Origin: Chloranthus sessilifolius
Taxonomy: Eukaryota; Streptophyta; Magnoliopsida; Chloranthales; Chloranthaceae
Assembly: GCA_021018995.1 (NCBI GenBank)
Contig: CM037593.1
Coordinates: 37,213,810 to 37,277,809 of the forward strand
Direction of reading: 5' to 3'
Length of the DNA stretch: 64,000 bases
The notes under the pieces were generated by a model, which did no database searches, was not told the DNA's origin, and worked only from the letters and a program-made list of their open reading frames with translations. The translations under genes and the position numbers were made by a program. Numbering within the stretch: the first letter of the stretch is position 1; each line of letters starts with the position of its first letter. Shown one piece after another: positions 21,531 through 32,400 of the stretch.

Positions 21531-24228
21531 TGTAACATCCCAAAAATTTAAGCTTTGAATAGTGTGCCCGTCAGGTCACTAATTTTGAGCAAGTGAAAGT
21601 CAACTTGATGACTTAGATTGGATTAATTTTGGTGTGAAAAGTGCACACCTGTATAGTGTTAGATCATTTTATAGGGTCTTATACACCTATTGTGGCGTGT
21701 ATGCGTTTTACACGTGAACCGGGCTTTTAAGTATAAGAGAGGGAGGGGCTTCTTTTAAAAGCCATTTGGTTGAAAGGTTGAGGCTTTAGGTTCCTAGAGA
21801 TAGAGAGGGAGAGGAGAGAAGAGAAAGAGCAAGAGGAAGAGGTGGGCTTGGATACATTGTGTGCGAAGGATTAAAGAAGGTATTCTAATCTGTGTGAAAT
21901 TCGGAACTCCAAGCTAAGAAGATCTAGCTTGTTGTGTGAAAGCTCGGATCGAAGAATCGATGGATATAGGAGGTTTGTACGAAGCGTGTGTGGATGATCA
22001 CCTAACGATCGTGTCAAAATTGTGAAAATCGTGGGGCTTGGAAAGATCAAAAGGGGTTTGGAAACCCATTTGCTTGCTAGGAAGAAGACGATCCGATCGG
22101 GGAGAAAATCGTTGGATTAAAGGTAAATTTTTTTATTTAAATTGTGATTTGTATGTAGATTAATCCTTAGTTAAATTATGAGTGAGAGATTTGAAGAAAA
22201 TGGGTTAAGATTTAAAGAAAAATGAGTTAGAGATGCTTGAACCCGATTTAGGATGAAATCTGATGAAACCGTTCGATCGAAATTAAAAATTGATCGAACG
22301 ATTTCGTCAAGAGTGAAATCTGAAGGTTTCTGGTCGGTTTGGAAACAGTTCGATCGGTTTTGAAAACCGTTCAAACAAAATTAGAAATCATTCAATCGAT
22401 TTTGAAAATTGTTCAAACGAAATTAGAAACCGTTCGATTGATTTTGAAAATCGTTCAAACGAAATTAGAAACCGTTCGATCGATTTTAAATCGTTCGAAC
22501 GATTTTGACTGGGCTCGCCGATACTGCTTCAGTATTTTGGCCGTAACCTTTTATCTCGAACTCCGATTGGCACGATTCTTGTGGCGTTGGAAAGAGGATG
22601 ACGAGCTCTACAACTTTTGTGTTTTAACAAACTCATGAATCTAAAGTTTTAAAGGTCAAAATTTAGGAAGAATGTTGCGTCAAATTCTATGTTAGCATGA
22701 ATTTGCCCGTTTCAACCTTGGTTTTGAGAAAATACTTAAATGTATATAAGTTATTAGTAAGTAAAGTTGATCTTTGATGCATCATTGTGTGCTTGTGATA
22801 TAGATTGAGGCGAAAGGCCATTGAAAGGACTTTGCTTGGCTTCGCGCAACCTCAAGATTAAGATAGGGGAAACTCGACCTAAATTTATATATTTGACTTG
22901 ATTCATAGTATTAGATGTGTTTGCATGAATATGATGAGTTGATCAAAGTTGGATATGTTAGAATTGGAGTCTTATGATTTGAAATATGAACTCGTGAAAT
23001 CGTGATTATGCATGTGATAATGTTCGATTCTAGATAACCTTTGATATTGTTGAGCTTGACTCGTGTCTTAAAAGTAAGATTTTAAGATCGCTGGTGACAC
23101 TCGTGAATCATTTTGATACCCTTGGAACGGTGATTTACTCAACGACGCTTGGACTTTTGACATTTGCATTATGAATCCTTTGGATTCTTTGACTGCATCC
23201 CTTAGGCCGGTACGGCGGCCTATCCGTACACGCATTCATACATACGCTGCATATGCATCCCTCGGAACATCATTACATCCCTTGGACATCATTGCATCCC
23301 TTGGACACTTTGGAATCATTGGACACCTTTGGACATCATTGGATCCTTGGACACTTTGGAAACATTGAACACACTTTAGAAACATTGAACACCCTTGCTG
23401 GAATCATTGAACACCTTTGGACACCCTTGGACATCATTGCATCCCTTGGACACTTTGGAATCATTGGACACCTTTGGATACCATTGGACATCGTTGCATC
23501 CCTTGGATACTTTGGAAACATTGAACACCCTTGGACACCCTTGTGTTGTTTGAGTTTGTGTTTGCAAATTCGACGTTATTTGGAATGTGTGTGAAATCTC
23601 GGATATTTTTGGATAAGTCTAATTGTTTTAAGATTCTTTTCGATGTGTACTTTTGGATGGAATATCATGGTAAAGTTAACTGTTTAAGGTTGAGTTTTGA
23701 AATAGAAGAAATTGATGAATGCTTTGAAAAATGTGTTTGAAATAAAAAAGAGGAATGATTAAGTTTTGGAAGCATAAATTAAATGATGGTTTTGACTCTT
23801 GATTCAAGCTATGTTTTCGAATGTTAAATGTGAATTTATGTTGTTTATCCTCCACTGAGCTTAGTTGTTAGCTCACCCTGACTATACGTCACATGTGTAG
23901 GTTTGTGAGGGCCCAGATTACATACGAAAAGAAGGGAGCTTCCGCACAAGGATTTGTACTCTGTTCAGGGATCTTAGAATTGTGCTTTGTAAATTTGGTG
24001 AGTTAAGTTTTGGTACATTCGTACTAGTGTACACCATTGTTAGGTGATGGTTGGTCATTACTGGTGTTTATTTTGTTTTGTTCTTAATGGATTTTAAATC
24101 TTGAGGTTTTAATTATGCAATATGTAATAATTACTTTGATTTCCGTATATTTATGGATGTGCCAAGTATTCTGTATCAGATTGTGGTCTACGATCTAACG
24201 GTCCGGGTTTTCCAATTGGGTTTAAGAT

Positions 24229-24280
<52 letters not shown>

Positions 24281-24314
24281 AAAATTTTAGGTTGGGAAAA
24301 TCCGGGCTGTCACA
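21531..24314 (+). repeat. Gypsy element 3' LTR (2784 bp)
   Basis: Starts TGTAACATCCCAAAAATTTA and ends AATCCGGGCTGTCACA. Compared with the 5' LTR it lacks the CTCGAGATATG piece near its start and differs in minisatellite unit number and in the AT run at about 24248-24278. Confidence 0.96.
23255..23545. repeat. TTGGACAC minisatellite in 3' LTR
   Basis: Counterpart of 16877-17130 with a different arrangement of the 18-20-bp units. Open frames across it on both strands are artefacts. Confidence 0.9.
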
Positions 24315-24319
24315 TATGT
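24315..24319. repeat. Gypsy element target-site duplication (right)
   Basis: TATGT, matching 15124-15128. Confidence 0.92.
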
Positions 24320-24578
24320 CATAAAGGCATGTTTGTTTTGAAATTTTAATTTTAGCCTATCTTTTTAGTTCAGTAGTTACCATTTCATTTTTTAAGGTCC
24401 ATTGGTGAGAATATTGTAATTATATGCAACACTCTTTTTTATCTTATTTATTAAATTTAGCACAAAATAAATTAGTGGTTGTGTTTATTTACTTAATTTT
24501 GTATCGTTTAGTGGCGGGTTCATATGAAAAGAGTATCTTCCTTTATAAGGCAAATGAATTTATTTATTTATTTTTCAG

Positions 24579-24676
24579 TTGGAACTATTGGCAGCCAAGA
24601 ACCTAATTGGTGGAAACTTAAATGGCACATCAGATCCTTATGCTATTATTACTTGTGGTGCACAAAAACAATTTAG
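24579..24676 (+). CDS. C2-domain exon, BAGP1/GRAM-type protein fragment
   Basis: A 98-bp exon bounded by an acceptor (TTTTTCAG) and a donor (GTGATT) encodes [20 protein letters not shown] followed by [13 protein letters not shown]. The [11 protein letters not shown] segment is the calcium-binding loop region of a C2 domain, and the wording closely resembles plant C2-GRAM proteins of the BAG-associated GRAM protein 1 type. C2 domains bind membrane phospholipid, often with calcium. I could not find the expected next exon with the MWGEEF-type motif, and an HSP90 remnant follows within 200 bp. It is therefore probably an isolated captured or relict exon, though distant exons of a real gene outside recognition range are possible. 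Confidence 0.7.
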
Positions 24677-24876
24677 GTGATTGCAATCATCTTCTTTTTG
24701 TTGGTTATTGGTCCTTTACAATTGTTCTATATCATTTGGTTATGGTGCTTAGAAATAAGGGGTCTAAGTCTCATTCCTATAACCCAATTTTTATTTTTAT
24801 TTTTCTTTTTGAGTTGATTGTAGGTAGAGGGAATGAGATTATGATCTCCACAAATGATTGGGAGAAAAAGATCACC

Positions 24877-25107
24877 AAAGAAGAATACTCTGCATTTTAC
24901 AAGAGCTCACTAATGATCTGGAGGAGCATTTGGTTATTCAACATTTCTCTTCAGTTCAGAGCCACATTCTGGTTTCTGATTGCATCAATGGACTCTCCCT
25001 GCCGTTTGGTAACTAGTGAGTAGTGCGGGTTGACAACCAACATGGAGAGTATCATCAAGGCGCAACCTCTACAAGACTAAAGCGTAGTTGAACACATGTC
25101 GAGCAGG
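24877..25107 (+). pseudogene. HSP90: HSP90 pseudogene fragment with internal deletion
   Basis: ITKEEYSAFYKS followed, after a one-base shift, by LTNDLEEHLVIQHFSS is the HSP90 middle domain ([26 protein letters not shown] in family members). It joins directly to VSDCI and, after another shift, MDSPCRLVTSE, then TTNMESIIKAQPLQD and EHMSSRKI. These match the C-terminal region (DSPCCLVTGEYGW, NMERIMKAQALRD, YMSSKK). Residues between the two parts are missing and two in-frame stops are present. With no introns it looks like a processed or captured fragment of a cytosolic chaperone gene. Confidence 0.85.
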
Positions 25108-25109
25108 AA

Positions 25110-25595
25110 GATAAATTTGTAAAGGACCTAAATTACACATTTGGCAACAAGAACTTGTCAAAGAGCTGAAATATATTAATTTTTACTCTCGAAGAGATGG
25201 GTAAGTGAAAAGAATGGACTTGGAACAGAAAAATGCTAGAATTTTGATGTGTGGATTGAGTTGATTTATTTATTTATTCCTAACTATACATAAAAAATCT
25301 CATTAGATATTGATTTGGCTAGTGAGTTAAAAGAACCATTTGTCATTCTCATATAATTGGTTTGTCGCCATAATATATTAACTGTATGATCTTTGAAGCA
25401 GGGATATTTGCATCTCTATGAGCAGCTATGACAAGCCAAAGAGACTTCAAAGAAAGCTGGTTGGGACCTCAAAACTAAATTGGCTACCACCATAGTTGTT
25501 GAAAAGGAGAATGCAAAAAAGGCTTAAAAAACAGAACTCATTAAAGCAATAGTAGCAGCTAAGAGCATGGAAGAGGCTACTAGATGTTAGAGTTA
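25110..25595 (+). pseudogene. Coiled-coil-like gene remnant, unidentified
   Basis: A segment near 25142-25203 reads WQQELVKELKYINFYSRRDG and ends at a donor-like GTAAGTG. After an acceptor-like AAGCAG near 25402 comes GYLHLYEQL, a stop, QAKETSKKAGWDLKTKLATT and further Lys/Glu/Ala-rich text with another stop. It looks like a two-exon remnant of a helical protein. I do not recognise the family. Confidence 0.35.
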
Positions 25596-26019
25596 GTGCG
25601 TTTCTTTTGGTCTTTAGGTCTTTTATATTGTAATTTTGTATTTCATTTCAGCTTATCTTTGATCCTTTAGCAACATGAAGTGAGGAATCTCTCTTTATTA
25701 ACCAGTGGGAGAAGTAGTGAGAAGTGTAGGAGAGGCTACCCAATCCGGGGATGTTGTAGTGGAAACTAAAGTTGAAATGGAATTATAAGTTACTTTTATG
25801 TAAGTCAGTTTTTGTATATCGAATAATGGAAACTATGGTTGAAGCTTGGCATGATATCGTTTTATGTATTAAATAACGGACAGTGCGGTTGAAGCTTGGT
25901 ATGCTATCCGAGATTTTAGCATTTTTGTATTATTATTTTTGTTTATTATTTATTTTTATTTGTAAGGTTATGGATGTGTACTGTCGGATAATCTGGTGTA
26001 TGAGGCAAAAAAAAAGTAT

Positions 26020-26249
26020 TAAAAAATAATATTTTAAAAAAATACATAAAAAATAACTATCCAAATTAGTCGTTCTTCTATGACCGTTAAGAGTTGTCGT
26101 TGTTTAAGTTCATAAACGACAGTCGTATAAGTAAAAAAAAAAATAGTACTTTTTTTTTTTACAGCTGTCTCCTTGCCTGTAAAAAACAGTCGTTTTCTTG
26201 AAAGTACGACCGGAATTGGCAAACGATTTGTTTGCTTTTTCATGTAGTG
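26020..26249 (-). mobile_element. CACTA-like terminus with subterminal repeats
   Basis: Read from its outer end on the minus strand, the sequence starts CACTACATGAAAAAGC and carries inverted copies of AACGACTGTC/GACAGTCGT about 40-130 bp inside. This is the layout of CACTA (En/Spm) ends. The opposite end was not found, so the element may be truncated or its other end lost. It borders the C2/HSP90 fragment patchwork. Confidence 0.45.
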
Positions 26250-26256
26250 GCCATAA

Positions 26257-27304
26257 GGGCCTATTTGGATAGGAAAAATGTGGTAAAACGTTATACCTAA
26301 ATTTAGTTGTTTGAGTATGTTTTAAGCGTGGTAAATAGATTACTCCTCTTTATCACAAAATTCCATAATAAATTACGACCCTCTCGAGAGTAGGCAAGAA
26401 ATGATGTTGTAATCTCTCTCTCTTATGCAATCTCTCTCTCTCACTATTCGCCTCTCTCTAGGATCTCTCTCTCTCTCTCTACGGATTTCTCTCTACTTCT
26501 CTCTCTCCGTATCTCTCTTTGCGCCTCTCTCTAAGATCTCTCTCTCACTCTACGCCTCTCTCTCTCTAGGATCTCTCTACGCATCTCTCTCTCTCCTGAT
26601 CTCTCTCCGTGCCTCTCTAGGATCTCTCTCTAAGATCTCTATCCGTCATGCCCGTGTTCTCTAATTTTTTAAATAATCTATAGGACATTTCTATTTACAA
26701 CTGAAGATTCGGTATTCACAACCAATGATCAACACTGTTGACTGCCTTGAATCAGACAATCAGAATCGTTTTTCATCCCAAACTTTTAAATAGTAGATCT
26801 ACAAATCATAGCCAACTTATCAAACGATCATATATTGATCCACATAGCACACATTTCAAAATAGTGATCGTAGTCATGGTGTACCATGAGAGGGTTCTTA
26901 TTCGATTTTGGAGATTTGTAAAACGTGGAATCAATATCAGACCGTTTGATAGTGGGACATGATCTCAAGATCTATTGTGTGAAGATTGGGACAAAAACAT
27001 GATCTGCATCATTTAATTCAAGACAATCAACAGTAATAATGGTAGAAACCATCTCATTTTCACTTCATTTTACTGTGTTTTCCAGGCTTGTATCTAAACA
27101 CTAGATTTTGAATATTCCTGCATTTCACAAATTCCTATCTTGCATTTCTCACAGACAAATTCTTATCCAAACAGTGATAAGTGTAGTAAAACATAGGATT
27201 CCTGCATATTACTGTATATTCCTGCAAGTTAAGAATATATGATAAAATGGAGTAAAAAATCAACAACTTTACTCCATTTTACCGGGTTCTATCTAAACAG
27301 GCCC
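26257..27304. mobile_element. Tourist/PIF-like non-autonomous transposon
   Basis: Left end GGGCCTATTTGGATAGGA and right end complement GGGCCTGTTTAGATAGAAC form terminal inverted repeats, flanked by TAA at 26254-26256 and 27305-27307. The 1048-bp interior has no transposase frame and contains a CT-rich microsatellite plus several TATTCCTGCA-type short repeats near the right end. Confidence 0.8.
26405..26655. repeat. CT-rich (TCTCTC)n microsatellite
   Basis: About 250 bp of TCTCTC broken by GGATCTCTCTC and ACGCCTCTCTC blocks. The plus-strand frame of Ser/Leu repeats is an artefact. Confidence 0.95.
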
Positions 27305-27307
27305 TAA

Positions 27308-28277
27308 GTAATTTCGGAAAAGAAAACTTTCTAGAAATGCCACTCCCTTAAACCCTTCTAGTGCCTAACCACAGTCACCAAGTCGGGTTAAGAGAATATG
27401 TGAGCAAGACAAAATTTCGGAAAAAGAATAGGAATATTGGGAAAAACATAAAAAGTTAAAAAATAAGACTGATTATTAAAGTCAACATCTTAAAAAATAT
27501 CATAAATTAATCGTGATTTAACCATAGTGACAAATTTCTTTTTCATCAACATTTCGGTTCATTTCGGATAAATTTCGAGAAAAAATCGAAAAATTTCGAG
27601 AAAATTTCGGGTAGTACAAAAAATATTAAATATAAATTCTATTTAAACTTCGTAAAAATTTTATTTATTATTTAAAAAATGACAAAAATTAGAAAAAAAT
27701 TATTAATTTCGTTAATTTCGCCTAAATTAATGAAATTGTAGCAATTTCAGAGAAATCATCAAAATTTCGCTGAAAAAGTTTCACCAAACCTTATTTCTGT
27801 AAATTTCGAAGAAATTTTGGAGAATTTTGTCACTATGGATTTAACCACAAAATTCGCAATTTTAAAATACAACGATTCTTTGAAGAACTCACAATTTTTT
27901 TGAGAAACAAAACCCTTTTAAAAGTCACAATTTTGGCTGAGTCTAGGGTTGTCAATGGGTAGGGTCGGGTGGGGCGAGAAAATTTTGGCTGCCCAATGGG
28001 AAAATGGTATATATCTGATCCAACTCAATGGTACACCAGACCCTACCCAATCCAACCAGATGTTGCACATGATCCTACCTGACCCGAAAACCCGATTGGA
28101 CCATATCTATTATATATAAAATATAAGGTTGGGTTGACCTGTTCGGACAGTTGGGTCAAATGTATCATACCCCCGATCTGACCCAACGGATTAAGTTATG
28201 TGACTGACCCATTAAAATATGAGGTCCACCCGACCTGTTGACAACCTTGGCTCAGCTTCTTTTATGGACAGTGTTAT
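27308..28277. other. Intergenic, no gene seen
   Basis: AT-rich with many degenerate AATTTCG(A/G)GAAAA repeats between about 27540 and 27830, then a stretch rich in GGGTCGGGT/ACCCGACC-like words (27950-28240). No transposon end or conserved protein is visible. Confidence 0.6.
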
Positions 28278-28395
28278 CTGGCAGGTAGGTTTTGTGCAGG
28301 CGACTGATGTGGCTGGACACAATTGGCTGCAAATACAGTGGGGCCCACAGCAGTTGCCTGCACTTTGCAGCTTGCACAAAACCTGCATGCCATTT
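28278..28395. repeat. Imperfect inverted repeat (hairpin)
   Basis: GCAGGTAGGTTTTGTGCAGGC is followed about 70 bp later by GCTTGCACAAAACCTGC, its near complement. Frames on both strands over this stretch mirror each other and are not genes. Confidence 0.5.
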
Positions 28396-28601
28396 GCAAT
28401 TTTCCTGTTCGGGTAATTTGTGCAGTGTGACCAACAAAATCGGTGCTTCCTCATATGATTGCCGCTGGAGTGCTGGAGTGAGCCGTTGGCAGGTCGGCCT
28501 GCGTAGGCAGCCCATTCGGTAGCCAATTAATCGCCTAGTGAACGAGCGTGTAAGATGGAAACATGAACTTTTTTTCCATTAAAAAGGCACCAAAATATAA
28601 A

Positions 28602-29158
28602 GGGAGCTAAAACTTGCACACAACATTCATACCATGTTAAAGTCAAAATCATGTAAATCATCTACTTGGAAGACCAGAAGCCAAAAATTGACACAAAAAC
28701 ACAATCTCTATCATCCGATTGAATACCGTCAAAGGCCATCATCTAATTCAATGATTGACTTTGACAAGTCATATGATAGAGATCATGTTTCATGACGATT
28801 TTTGTCCTTAAATATTTTTAAATCAGACAGCTTAGATGGTGTTCCACATCGCACAAATCCTAAAGCAAAGTCTTTATTTTTAGGGATAATTAGAGAAACA
28901 CGCCTCAAAAACAAACTTTTTAGCAAAAAAGACCTAAAACCGTGCTTTCACGATTTTGGAACTTCAGGAAACTGTAAAAGCACATTTTTTCTAATTTTTT
29001 GAAGTTCCAAAAGCCATGAAAGCCCCGTTTTTCTAAAACGTTTTAGGTCATGTCTTTTTAGTTAAAAAAATTGTTTTTGAAGCATTGTTTTCTAAAGTTC
29101 CCTTAGTTTTAACTATTTGCCACAGCAATACAAATCTCATTTGCAAGTTTTAGCTCCC
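28602..29158. mobile_element. Fold-back MITE, possibly Mutator-related
   Basis: Perfect 17-bp ends GGGAGCTAAAACTTGCA and complement are followed inwards by a long inverted repeat whose arms meet near 28985 (for example AAAAAGACCTAAAAC against GTTTTAGGTCATGTCTTTTT). Flanks are AAATATAAA (28593-28601) and AAATAGATA (29159-29167), a 9-bp repeat with two mismatches, the TSD length of MULEs. No coding capacity. Confidence 0.75.
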
Positions 29159-29287
29159 AAATAGATATCATGTGATGGTTTTAAATGCTCTGAATTTTAG
29201 CTTGCATTGCGTTATGCCAATTGGAAGATTTTAATGCCAATCGAATCGCGCGCGGCTCTTGAAGATCATATAGTTGATAGTGAAAAA

Positions 29288-29441
29288 TGTTAGTGTATTG
29301 CACAAAGATTGACAGAAAATAGACCGGAAAATTGCTTCAAGGCGCGATTAGATCGCTGTCTTTAAGACAATATTTGCCCCCTATATGCAACGGGATATCG
29401 GCAAATTCGCCTCCAGGATACAATGAAGCCTCGGTGAAGAA
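29288..29441 (-). repeat. Inverted LTR-end copy at Copia-B 5' terminus
   Basis: The reverse complement of 44059-44212, with only two mismatches noticed over 154 bp. At its inner edge GTGAAGAAT, a 7-bp loop and ATTCTTCAC form a perfect small hairpin (29434-29458). The second arm is the same LTR sequence in forward orientation, breaking off just before the gag start. Confidence 0.92.
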
Positions 29442-29462
29442 TGTGATTGATTCTTCACAGAG

Positions 29463-32400
29463 ATGATGGAACTCTCCAACACGAAGATCACGAAACTCGA
29501 GTGCTTTAATGGCACCAATTTTAAACGATGGCAATCAAAAGTACATTTTTTACTCACAATTTTGAAAGTCGCATACGTTCTCACTATGGACTCACCATCA
29601 TTGGAGAAAGAAGATGAAACGCTTGAAGAAGGTAGAATCCGTATGAAATGGGAAAGAGACAATTACACATGCAAAGGCTATATTCTCAACGCTCTTGCCG
29701 ATTCTCTTTTTGACGTCTATCAAATTTATAAAACTGCAAAGGAGATATGGGAGGCTCTTGAACGTAAGTACAAAGTAGAAGAGGCCGGCGTCTTTACTTA
29801 CTTAGTAAGTGAGTTATTTAATTTTAAGATGTATGATTCTAAACCTATTTTAGAGCAAGTGCACCAGATGCAGATTATCTTCAACAATCTTGTGACGGAA
29901 GGAAGCACAATAGACGAAGGTTTTCAAGTCTCTGCGGTTATTGCAAAATTACCGTTGGAATGGAAAGATTACCGTAAGAGTTTGAAACATACGAAGGAAG
30001 ATCGTACTATGGAGGAACTCTTGACTCATCTTCGCATAGAAGAAGAGGCTCGTCTACGTGACAAGGAAGAGGAGAAAACTGAACTCGTCTCCAATGCACA
30101 TATTGTTGAAGATGCATCCACATCAAAGAAGAAGAACAAAGGGAAGAACTTTAAACTGAAGCCGAATAAGAAGGATTTCAAGAGAGGACAATACAAGGAA
30201 AAAACAAAGATGGGTACTTATTTTTATTGTAATAAATCCGGCCATTTCAAACGTGATTGTCGAGAATTTTTGAAAAATAAAAATCAGGCAAATATTGTGG
30301 GTGAAGAAGATCTCGTTGCGGTGATCTCCGAAGTCAATATGGTAGATGGTGGAAATGAATGGTGGCTCGATTCTGGAGCTACTAGGCATGTTACTTCTGA
30401 TAGGAATAATTTTATATCTTATGAGGAGGCTCATGATGGACATGAATTGTTCATAGGAAATTCCACTACTGCCAAAGTGGTAGGTCAAGGCAAAGTTGTT
30501 CTACACTTTACTTCGAGAAAATCTGTTACCCTGAATGGTGTCCTTCATGTTCCTGAAATCTGAAAAATCTTGTATCGGCTTATATTCTGAACAAACATGG
30601 ATTCAATATTGTGATCGAATCCGATTCCATTGTACTTTCTAAGAAAGGGATGTTTGTAGGCAAGGGGTATGCCTCTTGTGGAATGTTTAAGTTCAATATC
30701 AATGAAAAATCTGCTTCTTCGGTTTATATGTGTGACTCAATTTATTTATGGCATAATAGATTAGGGAATTTAAATTTACGTTCTATGGATAATATGATTA
30801 AATTAGAACTTCTTCCTAAAATACATATAAATTATGGTAAAGATAGATGTAGCATATGCGTCCAATCTAAAATGACTAAAAAATCATTTAAAAGTGTTGA
30901 AAGACAATCTAAACTATTAGATTTAATTCATACTGATTTATGTAGTTTAAATAATATTACTACTAGAGGAGGGAAAAGATATTTCATCACTTTTATTGAT
31001 GATTGTTCTCGATTTACATATATTTTTCTTCTTCAATTAAAAGATGAAACATTTAGTAAATTTATCTCCTATAAGGCCTTAGTGGAAAATCAATTAGATT
31101 TTAAAATTAAGGCATTACGATCAGATAGGGGAGGTGAATACATGTCACATGAATTTTCTGAATTTTGTGACAAGTATGGAATTATTCATGAAGTCACCGC
31201 TCCATATTCTCCTCAATCAAATGGAATTGCCGAAAGGAAAAATCGGACTCTAGTAGAAATGGTAAATTCTATGTTAACAAATTCTGGTTTGAATTCAAAT
31301 TTATGGGGAGAAGCATTGCTTACTGCATGTTATATTTTAAATCGGATACCTTTTAAAAAATCTTCTAAAACTCCATATGAAATTTGGAAGAATAAACCTC
31401 CCAAATTACACTATTTAAAAGTATGGGGTTGTAGAGCATTAGTTAGGGTACCCGATTATAAACGTACAAAATTAGGTCCTAAAGCCATTGAATGTATTTT
31501 TGTGGGATATTCTATTAATAGTCCTATATACAGATTTTTAGTATGTGAGCATAATAATATTTTTGAAAATGATTCAATTTTTGAATCTAGAGATGCAGTA
31601 TTTTATGAGAATACTTTCTCTACTATTTCTAAACCTCTTGCATCCTCTAAATTAGATGAATCTTCTGATTCTCTTCACCTCTCTAGTAGTGAAGATGAAA
31701 AGATGGAACTTAGAAGAAGTAAGAGACCTAGGAAAGCCACCGATTTTGGGTCAGATTTCTATGTGTATCTTGTAGAAGGAACCAGAAATGAGAAAACTAA
31801 GAAAATGAAGTTTGTTTTTAATATCGATGAAGATCCTCAAACTTTTGATGAAGCTGTTAAGTCTATTGATTCTGCTTTTTGGAAAGAAGCTATAAATGAT
31901 GAAATGGATTCTATCATGTCCAATAATACTTGGGAATTAGTAGACTTACCACAGGGATCTAAACCTATAGGTTGTAAGTGGATATTTAAAAGAAAACTTA
32001 ATCCTAATGGCACTATAAACAAGTTTAAGGCTAGACTTGTTGCCAAAGGTTTTAGACAAAAGCATGGTATTGATTATTTTGATACCTATGCTCCAGTAGC
32101 TAGGATTTCTTCCATAAGGATCTTATTTGCTCTTGCTTCTATATATAAACTTCAAGTTCATCAAATGGATGTTAAGACTGCCTTTTTAAATGGTGAACTT
32201 GAAGATGAAGTATATATAGATCAACCAGAGGGTTTTATCATGCAAGGACATGAAAATAAAGTTTGTAAACTTATTAGGTCCCTATATGGTCTAAAACAGG
32301 CTCCTAAACAGTGGCATGAAAAATTTGATAGTATTATTTTATCATATGGATTCAAGATTAATGAATCAGATAAATGCATTTATAGTAAGATATCAAAGGG

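Larger units (their letters stand above)
15129..24314 (+). mobile_element. Gypsy-type element with gag only (TR-GAG-like)
   Basis: Two LTRs of about 2.8 kb in direct orientation, a tRNA-Met PBS after the left LTR, a polypurine tract before the right LTR and a perfect TATGT duplication define a 9.2-kb insertion. The 3.6-kb internal region carries a decayed gag (retrotrans_gag type with zinc knuckle) and no recognisable protease, RT, RNase H or integrase. The gag type and very long LTRs suggest the Tekay/Del side of Ty3/gypsy; that lineage call is inference. It would depend on pol supplied by a relative. Confidence 0.92.

Noticed and set aside
28212..28526. Several Cys-rich frames on both strands
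   Set aside because: They arise from an imperfect inverted repeat; no family resemblance and all four overlap.
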